Source of the DNA: DASZCR01 sp035942915 | GTDB lineage: Bacteria > Acidobacteriota > Blastocatellia > Pyrinomonadales > Pyrinomonadaceae | Direction of reading: 5' to 3' | Assembly (NCBI GenBank): GCA_035942915.1 | Contig: DASZCR010000366.1 | Span: 1 to 13,001, forward strand | Length of the DNA stretch: 13,001 nucleotides | Shown: positions 1 to 9,205 of the stretch, piece after piece | Layout of the letters: every line of letters starts with the position of its first letter | Position numbering within the stretch: position 1 is the first letter of the stretch | The notes under the pieces: model-generated | What the model saw: only the letters and a program-made list of their open reading frames with translations | Told to the model about the DNA's origin: nothing | Database searches by the model: none | Made by a program: the position numbers and the translations under genes

Positions 1-15
1 TCGTTCGTTCGCCCG

Positions 16-40
16 CCCGGCCAGACGCAGGCCGGGTTTT
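16..40 (+). terminator. Rho-independent terminator of an off-window + strand gene
   Basis: A perfect 7-bp GC-only stem (CCCGGCC, 16-22; GGCCGGG, 30-36) with a 7-nt loop is followed at once by TTTT. The U tract is present only on the + strand, so it should end a transcript entering from the left. That transcript converges on pgsA, whose stop codon is only 3 bp further on. The T run is short, so termination may be partial. Confidence 0.6.
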
Positions 41-42
41 GT

Positions 43-795
43 CTATTGTAGCGCGTGTCCGGTCGTGCCTGCTGCCGCCTGCGCTGCCGCCTCCTCCTCC
101 TCGGCCACTTGCCGCACGGGACGGCCGACGACCTGCCGGTAGAAGACGCGGAAGTATTCGTACATCGACAGGCACGAAGAGAGCACGACGACCCAGAGCA
201 TCGCGCGTCCGGCCGCGTAGAGGAGCACCTGCCAATCGTCGCCGCTTGGGCCTGCGCTGCTCAACAGGTGGCGGACGGCGTCGCGCAACTCCGGCACAGT
301 CCAGAACTGGATGGCCGGGAAGGCGTGGCCGAAGTTCGTCACCGGCGGCGCGCCCGAAGCACTCGAAGCAATCAGCAGCGCGATAGCCACGACCTGCGCG
401 CCCATCTTGAACTTGCCCATCCGCGAGGCGGCAATCACCAGCCCGTCGGCCGCCGCAATCGAGCGCAAACCGGAGACGGCGAACTCGCGACCGACAATGA
501 TGACGACCGCCCACGCGGGCGCGAGCCGGTTCTCGACGAGCGAGATGAGCGCGGCCGAGATGAGCAGTTTGTCGGCGACCGGGTCGAGCAGTTTGCCGAG
601 GCGCGAGACCTGGTCGCGGCTGCGCGCAATGTGTCCGTCCAGATAGTCCGTGAAGGCTGCGGCGAGAAAGAGCGCGACGCCGAGGACGTGGCGCTGCACG
701 CCGAACCAATCCTCCGAGAAGGGCGTCAGCAGCACGACGACTAGCAGCGGCACGACGAAGATGCGCGACATCGTCAATGCGTTCGGAAGGTTCAC
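43..795 (-). CDS. pgsA: CDP-diacylglycerol--glycerol-3-phosphate 3-phosphatidyltransferase
   Basis: Inner-membrane enzyme that joins CDP-diacylglycerol and glycerol-3-phosphate to give phosphatidylglycerophosphate, the committed step to phosphatidylglycerol and cardiolipin. The full CDP-alcohol phosphatidyltransferase signature D-x2-D-G-x2-A-R-x8-G-x3-D-x3-D is intact at residues 50-75, and the N-terminal NLPNALTMSRI stretch is typical of PgsA. Several hydrophobic segments are visible (about 12-24, 37-49, 92-102, 132-147, 190-208). I chose the GTG at 795, just before NLPN, with an AAAGGG 10 nt upstream. The frame is open to an ATG at 888, but that lies upstream of the -10 box of the best promoter, so the longer form is unlikely. 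At 250 aa it is longer than usual PgsA (roughly 180-200 aa), because of a non-hydrophobic insert at about 148-188 and an acidic, Ala-rich tail. It is divergent from uvrA. Confidence 0.92.
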   Translation of the reverse strand: MNLPNALTMSRIFVVPLLVVVLLTPFSEDWFGVQRHVLGVALFLAAAFTDYLDGHIARSRDQVSRLGKLLDPVADKLLISAALISLVENRLAPAWAVVIIVGREFAVSGLRSIAAADGLVIAASRMGKFKMGAQVVAIALLIASSASGAPPVTNFGHAFPAIQFWTVPELRDAVRHLLSSAGPSGDDWQVLLYAAGRAMLWVVVLSSCLSMYEYFRVFYRQVVGRPVRQVAEEEEAAAQAAAGTTGHALQ

Positions 796-872
796 GCGGC
801 TGCAACCCTTTCTGCCTGATGCCCGGAGAAGGTTTCGGAAACTGTCTCGACTGTCGAACTTTATCGAGCCGA

Positions 873-901
873 AGTTTAGAAACCGCACCGGAGGGTGTCA
901 A
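873..901 (-). promoter_or_regulatory. Probable sigma-70 promoter of pgsA
   Basis: On the - strand a consensus TTGACA (896-901) is followed after exactly 17 bp by TAAACT (873-878). Transcription would start near 866, giving a leader of about 70 nt to the GTG at 795. The site stands back to back with the uvrA promoter, with 17 bp between the two -35 boxes. Confidence 0.55.
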
Positions 902-918
902 GGCGGCGACGCGCTGCC

Positions 919-948
919 TTGCCGGTTGGCGCGTCGGTCGCGTACAAT
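919..948 (+). promoter_or_regulatory. Possible promoter of uvrA
   Basis: TTGCCG (919-924), an 18-bp spacer and TACAAT (943-948) match a sigma-70 promoter reasonably well; the start point would be near 955, about 54 nt before the uvrA ATG. I see no recognisable LexA/SOS box (neither CTGT-N8-ACAG nor GAAC-N4-GTTC type), so DNA-damage control of uvrA is not evident here, although acidobacterial LexA sites may differ. Confidence 0.4.
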
Positions 949-1008
949 CGACGGTTCGGCGACACGCGTGACTCTCCACCTATAGTGTCGGCCGAACTTT
1001 TTTGAGCA

Positions 1009-3921
<2,913 letters not shown>

Positions 3922-3962
3922 TATACTCGCCGCGCTTCCGCAGAAAGAAGCCCGATTCCGCC

Positions 3963-4928
3963 ATGTCAATCTACGACGAACAGGGCGTGCGTCCGCTCGG
4001 TCTCGATGCGGTCACCACGTATCCTCTGGCCGAGCGACCGAGCAAGGTCGCCGTCGAAGACTTTGCGCGCCCGGTCGCGGCCGACTCCACGCTGAGAGAT
4101 TTTCTCGACACGCTGCCGAACATCCTCGCCGTCCGCACGCTGCGCGAACTGGCCGCGCAGATGCGTCGCGCGCGCGCGCTCGACAAGCCGATTATCTGGG
4201 GCATCGGCGGCCACGTCATCAAGACCGGCCTCGCACCTCTGCTCGTTGACCTGATGCGCAAGGGTTTCATCTCGGCCGTTGCCGCCAACGGCTCCGTCCT
4301 CGTGCACGACTCCGAAATCGCGCTCGTCGGCTCGACTTCGGAAGACGTTGACGCAACGCTCGGCGCGGGCGCGTTCGGCGCGGCCGACGAAACCGGAAGA
4401 CTGCTCAACGAGGCCGCGCGTGAGGCCGCGCGCGACCACATCGGACTCGGCGAGTCGCTCGGCCGCAAGCTGACCGAGATGCGCCCGCAGCACGCGCAAC
4501 TGTCTCTGCTCTGTGCTGCCTACGAGGCGCGCGTTCCCTTCACGGCCCACGTCGCCATCGGCGCAGACATCGCGCACTTCCACCCGGCGGCCGACGGCGC
4601 GAGCCTCGGCGCGGCGACGCACACAGACTTCCGCCTCCTCGCAGAGATGGTCAGACGCCTCGACGGCGGCGGCGTCTATCTCAACATCGGCTCAGCCGTC
4701 GTCCTGCCGGAAGTCTTCCTCAAGGCCGTCACGCTGGTACGCAATCTCGGCCACCCGCTCGCAGACTTCACAACCGCCAACTTCGACTTCATACAGTCTT
4801 ACAGACCTCTGACGAACGTCGTCCGCCGTCCGACAAGCGGCGGCGCAGGACGCGGCTATTCCGTCACAGGCCATCACGAACTGACCATCCCGCTCCTCGC
4901 CGCCCAACTGCTCTGCACCGCAGGCTAA
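3963..4928 (+). CDS. Conserved protein of unknown function, possibly deoxyhypusine synthase-like
   Basis: A 321-aa soluble protein with no signal peptide or membrane segment. I cannot assign a reaction. Conserved-looking blocks are WGIGGHVIKTGL (79-90), which resembles a nucleotide-binding turn; DSEIALVGSTSEDVD (116-130); the His-rich HVAIGADIAHFHP (196-208); NIGSAVVLPEVF, a hydrophobic strand and turn; and a C-terminal VTGHHELTIPLLAAQLL. Overall order and length recall the NAD-binding deoxyhypusine synthase fold, and I recall similar proteins from other bacterial phyla, but this is inference and the catalytic lysine motif of true deoxyhypusine synthase is not obvious. I chose the ATG at 3963, 41 bp after uvrA and preceded by AGAAAG. 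A GTG at 3918 would overlap the uvrA stop as GTGA and add 15 basic residues. It probably shares the uvrA transcript. It is clearly a real gene: strong third-position GC and a dense set of His/Gly motifs. Confidence 0.75.
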   Translation: MSIYDEQGVRPLGLDAVTTYPLAERPSKVAVEDFARPVAADSTLRDFLDTLPNILAVRTLRELAAQMRRARALDKPIIWGIGGHVIKTGLAPLLVDLMRKGFISAVAANGSVLVHDSEIALVGSTSEDVDATLGAGAFGAADETGRLLNEAAREAARDHIGLGESLGRKLTEMRPQHAQLSLLCAAYEARVPFTAHVAIGADIAHFHPAADGASLGAATHTDFRLLAEMVRRLDGGGVYLNIGSAVVLPEVFLKAVTLVRNLGHPLADFTTANFDFIQSYRPLTNVVRRPTSGGAGRGYSVTGHHELTIPLLAAQLLCTAG

Positions 4929-4986
4929 CCGACACGCCTCTTGACATCCTCCGACGATTTGAATTAACCTCCGCCTCTGCCGTCAT

Positions 4987-5016
4987 TGAAAATGATTTTC
5001 ATTTTCAGACTACAGT
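4987..5016 (+). promoter_or_regulatory. Promoter of the TonB-dependent receptor gene
   Basis: TTGAAA (4987-4992), 18 bp, TACAGT (5011-5016). The -35 box and most of the spacer lie inside the Fur box, the usual geometry for repression by occlusion. Transcription would begin near 5023, about 49 nt before the chosen ATG at 5072. A second -35-like TTGACA at 4941-4946 has no good -10 partner. Confidence 0.5.
4988..5006. promoter_or_regulatory. Fur box (ferric uptake regulator operator)
   Basis: The 19-mer GAAAATGATTTTCATTTTC matches the classical Fur consensus GATAATGATAATCATTATC at 15 of 19 positions and is itself a perfect 8-bp inverted repeat around a TTT centre. It stands out as AT-rich in a GC-rich window and sits over the promoter of a TonB-dependent receptor. 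Seen in sequence: the match and symmetry. Inferred: Fe(II)-Fur represses the receptor when iron is plentiful. Confidence 0.8.
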
Positions 5017-5071
5017 TCAACAGCAAGGCTCTTCCAAAAACTCTTTGCCGCAGAAAGGTCTCCTAACAATC

Positions 5072-7504
5072 ATGTCCGGTCAACTCTCGTCCTCAGTGCG
5101 CCTTCTGTGCGTGGTGGCCTTCGCCTGTCTGCTGTCTCTCTCTCCGGTCTCGGCGCAGACGCAGCGCACCTCGCTCTCCGGTCGCGTCCTCGACCAGAAC
5201 GCAGCCATCGTCAGCGGCGCACGCATCACGGTCGAACAGGTGGGCACGCATGTCGAATACACGACGACGACCGACGAGAGCGGGGCTTTCAACTTCGCGG
5301 AGTTGCCGCCGGGCAACTATCATCTGACGGCGGGCGGCGTCGGCTTTGCCACCACCGCGCAGGACTTTGCGCTCTCTGCCGGGCAGACGCGCGCCCTCGA
5401 AATCACCCTTCAGGCTGGCGCACTGGCCGAGCAGGTCATCGTCACGGCCTCGCGTATCGCCGGGACTCCTGAGGTGGTCGAGCGCATCCCCGGCGCGGTC
5501 GAGGTCATCAGCGCAGAGATGTTGGAGACGAGCCGCACCTTCACCTCTTCGGAAGCCCTGCGGAAGGCGAGCGGCGTCAACGTCCGCGACGAAGAGGGCT
5601 TCGGTCTGCGCCCCAACATCGGCATTCGTGGACTGAACCCGACGCGTTCGTCGAAGGTGCTGTTGCTCGAAGACGGGCTGCCGCTGACCTACGCGCCCTA
5701 CGGCGACAACGCCTCTTATTATCATCCGCCGATTGACCGTTTCGAGACGGTCGAAGTCCTCAAAGGCTCCGGGCAAATTCTCTACGGGCCGACGACCGTC
5801 GGCGGCGTCGTCAACTACGTCACGCGCAACGCGCCCATCGAGCCTTCCGGCTTCATCACACTGACGGGCGGCACGCGCGACTACTTCAACGGCCATATCA
5901 ACTACGGCGGCACGTGGGGCTTGACCGGCCTGCTCTTCGACTACACGCGCAAGCAGGGCGAAGGCGCGCGCGCCAATACGCGCTCCGGTCTGAACGACTT
6001 CAGCTTCAAGTCCGTGACGACGCCGACCGAGCGGCAGGCCGTGACCTTCAAGTTCAACTATTACGGCGAAGATTCCAACGTCACCTACTCCGGCCTGCGC
6101 GAAGACGAGTACCGCGCAGACCCGCGCCAGAACCCTTTCCGCAACGACTTTTTCTACGGCGACCGCTTCGGCGCGTCGGTCGCGCACGCCTACGTCTTCC
6201 GCCCCGACGTGGTGCTCACGACGACGCTCTACGGCTCGCACTTCAAGCGCCATTGGTGGCGGCAGTCTTCAAACTCCGGCGAGCGGCCGAACCGTCTGCG
6301 GACGCTGGCAGGCGGCGACCCGGACTGCACAGGGATGGCCGACCTCAACACGACCTGCGGCAATCAGGGGCGTCTACGGACTTACTACTTCGTCGGCATC
6401 GAGCCGCGCCTGCACGTCAACCACAGTCTCTTCGGCGTCCGCAGCGAGGCCGATTTCGGCTTGCGCGCGCACTACGAGACGCAGGAGCGTCGGCAGGAGA
6501 ACGGAGACCTCCCGACCTCGCGCAGCGGCGTCCTCGTCGAGAACAACTCGCGTAAGAATCAGGCCTATTCCGGCTTCGTCCAGAACCGCTTCCACTTCGG
6601 CGACTGGACTCTCACGCCGGGCGTCCGCATCGAGCACATCGAGTTTCAACGCACGAACCGGCTCGCCAACGCGGGCGCAGGCGTCAGCGGGCGCACGGAC
6701 TTGACGCAAATCGTCCCCGGCCTCGGCGTCTCCTACAGCCCCGGCGCGCGTCTGACCGTCTTTGCCGGAGCGCATCGCGGCTTTGCGCCGCCGCGCACCG
6801 AAGATGTCATCAACAACACGACGGGCGGCGTCATCGAACTCGACCCCGAACTGAGTTGGAACTACGAGGTGGGCGTGCGCAGCGCACCGGCCGACGGACT
6901 GCATCTGGAAGCAGCCCTGTTTCGCATGGACTACGAGAATCAGATTGTGCCTGCGAGCCTCGCCGGAGGCGTCGGCGCAACGCTCACCAACGGCGGCCGG
7001 ACGCTCCATCAGGGCTTCGAGTTCACTGGACGGGTTGACAGCGGCGCGCTCTTCAAGTCGAGCCACAACGTCTACGCGCGCGTCGCCTACACCTTCCTCC
7101 CGACGGCACGCTTTACGGGCGTGCGCCTGAGCAGCGTCGCAGGTTTCTCCAACGTCTCTGTGAGCGGCAATCGCCTGCCCTACGCGCCCGAACACCTGCT
7201 CAATGTGAACTTCGGCTACACGCATCCTTCCGGCCTCGACACGCTGCTCGAAGGCGTCCACGTCGGCAGCCAGTTCGGCGACGACCTCAACACGATTCAG
7301 CCGACGCCCGACGGCCAGCGCGGACTGATTCCGAGCTACACGGTCTGGAACGCGACGGTCAACTACCACGTCGAGAGCCTCAAGACGACCTTTTTCGTGA
7401 CGAGCAAAAACCTCTTCGACCGCACCTACATCGTTGACCGCGCGCGCGGCATCCTGCCAAGCAGCCCGCGTCTGGTGCAGGCCGGACTGAAGTTCAGGTT
7501 CTAA
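5072..7504 (+). CDS. TonB-dependent outer-membrane receptor, FecA-like, with N-terminal carboxypeptidase-regulatory-like domain
   Basis: An 810-aa outer-membrane beta-barrel receptor that would import a scarce ligand, very probably a ferric chelate, using TonB energy. A signal peptide ends at VSA|QT (about residue 28). A carboxypeptidase-regulatory-like beta-sandwich follows (about 34-116), then a TonB-box-like VIVTASR, a plug domain (about 120-255) and the barrel, ending in the aromatic GLKFRF expected for BAM recognition. The plug contains IRGLNPTRSSKVLLLEDG and the downstream GSGQILYGPTTVGGVVNYVT, wording closest to FecA-type ferric-citrate receptors. I use the ATG at 5072, with AAAGG 13 nt upstream; a TTG at 5045 would add nine residues ahead of a good signal peptide. 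A Fur box covers its promoter. No exbB, tonB, ABC transporter or anti-sigma gene lies nearby, so the partners must be elsewhere. The ligand cannot be told from the sequence alone. Confidence 0.93.
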   Translation: MSGQLSSSVRLLCVVAFACLLSLSPVSAQTQRTSLSGRVLDQNAAIVSGARITVEQVGTHVEYTTTTDESGAFNFAELPPGNYHLTAGGVGFATTAQDFALSAGQTRALEITLQAGALAEQVIVTASRIAGTPEVVERIPGAVEVISAEMLETSRTFTSSEALRKASGVNVRDEEGFGLRPNIGIRGLNPTRSSKVLLLEDGLPLTYAPYGDNASYYHPPIDRFETVEVLKGSGQILYGPTTVGGVVNYVTRNAPIEPSGFITLTGGTRDYFNGHINYGGTWGLTGLLFDYTRKQGEGARANTRSGLNDFSFKSVTTPTERQAVTFKFNYYGEDSNVTYSGLREDEYRADPRQNPFRNDFFYGDRFGASVAHAYVFRPDVVLTTTLYGSHFKRHWWRQSSNSGERPNRLRTLAGGDPDCTGMADLNTTCGNQGRLRTYYFVGIEPRLHVNHSLFGVRSEADFGLRAHYETQERRQENGDLPTSRSGVLVENNSRKNQAYSGFVQNRFHFGDWTLTPGVRIEHIEFQRTNRLANAGAGVSGRTDLTQIVPGLGVSYSPGARLTVFAGAHRGFAPPRTEDVINNTTGGVIELDPELSWNYEVGVRSAPADGLHLEAALFRMDYENQIVPASLAGGVGATLTNGGRTLHQGFEFTGRVDSGALFKSSHNVYARVAYTFLPTARFTGVRLSSVAGFSNVSVSGNRLPYAPEHLLNVNFGYTHPSGLDTLLEGVHVGSQFGDDLNTIQPTPDGQRGLIPSYTVWNATVNYHVESLKTTFFVTSKNLFDRTYIVDRARGILPSSPRLVQAGLKFRF

Positions 7505-7541
7505 CGCGTCAGGCTCGCACGGCCGAAGTCCGGCCGACGCG
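7505..7541 (+). terminator. Weak hairpin after the receptor gene
   Basis: CGCGTC (7505-7510) pairs with GACGCG (7536-7541), and inside it GGCCG (7521-7525) pairs with CGGCC (7531-7535); a 10-nt bulge separates the two stems. It begins right after the TAA. There is no T tract, so if it ends transcription it is not a classical intrinsic terminator. Confidence 0.25.
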
Positions 7542-7544
7542 AAG

Positions 7545-7572
7545 TGCTTATTCAATTTGAGTAGGTTATAAT
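7545..7572 (+). promoter_or_regulatory. Possible promoter of the DksA-like gene
   Basis: A perfect TATAAT lies at 7567-7572 in the only AT-rich part of this intergenic region. The -35 is poor: the best candidate is TGCTTA at 7545-7550, 16 bp upstream. Transcription would start near 7579, giving an approximately 98-nt leader. Within that leader TCGGAAA (7584-7590) can pair with TTTCCGA (7623-7629). Confidence 0.4.
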
Positions 7573-7676
7573 CCGCGCTCCCTTCGGAAAGTCTGAGAGG
7601 GGCGACGGCCGAGCGAAGAGCGTTTCCGAGTCGTGCTGTCGAGAACGAATCACAAACGGGGGAAACAAAAGACGCG

Positions 7677-8057
7677 ATGGACGAACAGAAGTTGGAACGC
7701 TTCCGCACCATCCTGCTCGAACAGTTGAGACAGCACGAAGAACAGGTGCGCGACAACACGGCTGCGGCGCTCGAAATGGTGGCGGCCGACGATGGGGTTA
7801 AAGACAGTGTCGACCTGTCTCTGCAAGACGTGAATCAGGAAATCCAGTTCCGTCTCGGCGAACGCGAGTCGCAGATGGTGGCCGAGATTGACCAGGCGCT
7901 GCTGCGCATGGACGAAGGCAGTTACGGCGTCTGCGCACGCTGCGGCAAAGAGATACCCGAACGCCGCCTCGAAGCCGTCCCCACCGCGCGCTACGATGCC
8001 GAATGTCAGTCGCTCATCGAAGCCAACGAGGGGCTTGAAGACGCCCCGACTCTATAA
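7677..8057 (+). CDS. DksA/TraR-family RNA polymerase-binding regulator with variant zinc finger
   Basis: A 126-aa member of the TraR/DksA family, proteins that enter the RNA polymerase secondary channel and tune initiation, often with ppGpp. The N-terminal part (about 1-80) is a helical hairpin; its tip has D43-S-V-D46-L-S48, matching the DxxDxA/S tip motif whose acidic residues act near the polymerase active site. The C-terminal finger begins C86-A-R-C89, followed by the usual 17-residue spacer, but the second pair reads D107-A-E-C110, so the third cysteine is Asp. Either Asp serves as a zinc ligand or zinc is bound weakly or not at all; DksA paralogues lacking zinc cysteines are known. GGGGGAAA lies 11 nt before the ATG. 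A strong hairpin follows the stop. It is monocistronic and convergent with xerC. Other members of this family act outside the stringent response, so the symbol is left blank. Confidence 0.85.
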   Translation: MDEQKLERFRTILLEQLRQHEEQVRDNTAAALEMVAADDGVKDSVDLSLQDVNQEIQFRLGERESQMVAEIDQALLRMDEGSYGVCARCGKEIPERRLEAVPTARYDAECQSLIEANEGLEDAPTL

Positions 8058-8058
8058 G

Positions 8059-8147
8059 GCAAAAGTTAATCGGCGAAAGACAGAAGTGAGGATGAGAAGG
8101 ACGCTCCCTCTCATCCTCACTTCTGTCTTTTTACTTTTACCTTGCGC
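8059..8147. repeat. Long inverted repeat with terminator-like stem between the DksA-like gene and xerC
   Basis: Two 22-nt arms (8076-8097 and 8109-8130) are perfect reverse complements around an 11-nt loop. On the + strand the right arm runs into TTTTTACTTTTACC, so the hairpin can terminate the DksA-like transcript. Symmetry continues imperfectly outside the stem: AAGGCAAAAGTTAA on the left mirrors TTTACTTTTACCTTGC on the right, for about 89 bp in all. The left arm shows partial 7-bp phasing, with GCAAAAG (8059), GCGAAAG (8073) and ACAGAAG (8080) all in register. As the two genes converge here, it may also block xerC transcripts, though the U run is poorer on the - strand. Confidence 0.8.
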
Positions 8148-8154
8148 CCTGTGG

Positions 8155-9075
8155 CTAGGCCTTCGGGTGCGCTTTGTCGTAGACCTCGATGAGTTTTTCC
8201 ATAGAGACGTGGGTGTAGATTTGCGTGGTCGAAAGTCGGGCGTGGCCGAGTAGTTCCTGAATGTCGCGGAGGTCTGCGCCGCTGTCGAGGAGGTGTGTGG
8301 CGAAGGAGTGGCGCAGCGAGTGCGGGCTGATGTTATGGATGCCCGCGCAGATGTCTATGTACTTATCGACCATGCGGCCGACCGAGCGCGTCGTGATGCG
8401 CGTGCCCTGATAGTTGAGGAAGACGGCGTCGGTGTCGCGTTCGGCGGCCGGAGCGTTTTTGAGGAAGGCGTTGCGGACTTCGAGGTAGTTGACGAGCGCG
8501 TGCAGCGCCGGGTCGCCAAAGGGCACGATGCGCTCCTTGCGTCGCTTGCCCATGACGCGCACGAGTTTCCCTTTGAAGTCGATGTCGCGCAGGTTCAGTT
8601 TGACGAGTTCGGAGACGCGCATCCCTGTGCCGTAGAGAAATTCGAGGATGGCGCGGTCGCGGCGTCCGAGGTCGGTCTCGGTGTCGGGCGTCTCGATGAA
8701 GCGAATCATCTCCTCGACCGAGAGATGGTTGGGGAGTTTCTTTTCGAGGCGCGGAGTGGAGACCAGCTTCGCCGGATTGAGTTCGACGACACCCTCACGA
8801 ATGAGGAACTGAAAGAAGGTGCGCAGCGCCGCCAGTTTGCGCGCGATGGAAGATTTTTTCTTCTGCGCGGCATGGAGCGACGAGAGCCATTCGCGGATGG
8901 TGATGTGGTCAACCTGCCGGATGTCCACCTCGCGGCGCGCACCCGTCTGAGGGTCGGGACTCGCCAGATGGTCATGAAACTGCGTCAGGTCAATCATGTA
9001 GTTGCGCAACGTGTGTTCGCTGACGTTGCGCTCATAACGCAGGTGCTCGAAGAACTGTGCGAGTAGTTGTTCCAT
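8155..9075 (-). CDS. xerC: Tyrosine recombinase XerC (chromosome dimer resolution)
   Basis: A 306-aa site-specific recombinase that, with XerD at dif and under FtsK control, resolves chromosome dimers at division. Residues 1-100 form the SAM-like core-binding domain. The catalytic domain carries the complete set R153 (YGTGMRVSEL), K177 (MGKRRK), H252 and R255 (PHSLRHSF), H278 (LLGHARLS) and nucleophile Y287 (TTQIYTHVS). Length and the ending VYDKAHPKA fit XerC better than XerD, but in a lineage far from E. coli the C/D split is uncertain. The ATG at 9075 is the first in frame and matches the family N-terminus; the ribosome site (GCAGG, close to the start) is modest. It lies between two inverted-repeat elements, separate from the operon to its right. 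There is no excisionase, attachment-site duplication or cargo nearby, so it is a housekeeping Xer rather than an element integrase. Confidence 0.93.
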   Translation of the reverse strand: MEQLLAQFFEHLRYERNVSEHTLRNYMIDLTQFHDHLASPDPQTGARREVDIRQVDHITIREWLSSLHAAQKKKSSIARKLAALRTFFQFLIREGVVELNPAKLVSTPRLEKKLPNHLSVEEMIRFIETPDTETDLGRRDRAILEFLYGTGMRVSELVKLNLRDIDFKGKLVRVMGKRRKERIVPFGDPALHALVNYLEVRNAFLKNAPAAERDTDAVFLNYQGTRITTRSVGRMVDKYIDICAGIHNISPHSLRHSFATHLLDSGADLRDIQELLGHARLSTTQIYTHVSMEKLIEVYDKAHPKA

Positions 9076-9086
9076 GAGCCTGCATG

Positions 9087-9137
9087 GTAAATCGTAAATG
9101 GCAAATGGTAAATAGTGATGAGGGAATAGAGTGATAA
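9087..9137. repeat. Array of degenerate 7-bp tandem repeats upstream of xerC
   Basis: Starting at 9087 the + strand reads in register GTAAATC, GTAAATG, GCAAATG, GTAAATA, GTGATGA, GGGAATA, then after a 2-bp slip GTGATAA. The units drift from a GTAAATG to a GTGATAG type and run straight into the inverted repeat to the right. The array occupies the xerC leader on the - strand (seen there as ATTTACC/ATTTGCC units). The 7-bp period is seen directly; its function is unknown. Confidence 0.75.
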
Positions 9138-9205
9138 GTGATAGGTGATGGGTGATAGGACAAAGACAGGATTTCTCCTCTCACCTATCACCCATCACCT
9201 ATCAC
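9138..9205. repeat. Inverted repeat made of heptamers, after the VWFA gene
   Basis: The left arm (9138-9159) is three in-phase heptamers GTGATAG, GTGATGG, GTGATAG plus G; the right arm (9184-9205) is its exact 22-nt reverse complement, around a 24-nt loop. The right end starts five bases past the VWFA stop codon, so on the - strand the transcript would fold into a long hairpin just after that gene and before xerC. No T tract follows, so it is more likely a transcript-stabilising or repeat-derived structure than a classical terminator. Confidence 0.8.

Noticed and set aside
1..40. Left edge considered as the 3' end of a tRNA gene (TTCG-containing, hairpin)
   Set aside because: No T-arm and acceptor pairing or CCA can be fitted; the hairpin with TTTT is better explained as a terminator.
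840..875. CTGT-rich stretch before pgsA/uvrA considered as an SOS (LexA) box
   Set aside because: The two CTGT words are direct, not inverted, and no ACAG or GAAC-N4-GTTC partner lies at the right spacing.
4941..4969. TTGACA at 4941-4946 as the main promoter of the receptor
   Set aside because: No acceptable -10 lies 16-18 bp downstream (TTAACC at best), whereas the promoter overlapping the Fur box has both boxes.
5072..5160. Receptor signal peptide considered as a lipoprotein signal (VAFAC)
   Set aside because: The Cys at residue 19 falls inside the hydrophobic core and lacks a proper lipobox; VSA|QT is a standard signal peptidase I site.
5093..6253. Long - strand open frame opposite the receptor gene, and another at 6374-7759
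   Set aside because: Both are antisense shadows of a receptor with continuous domain-level support; neither shows a motif, and the second even runs across the Dks-like gene's promoter.
8155..9075. Tyrosine recombinase considered as the integrase of an integrative element
   Set aside because: Sequence, length and C-terminus are those of a chromosomal Xer protein; no tRNA, attachment-site duplication, excisionase or cargo is nearby. The flanking inverted repeats differ from each other in sequence, so they are not terminal repeats of one element.
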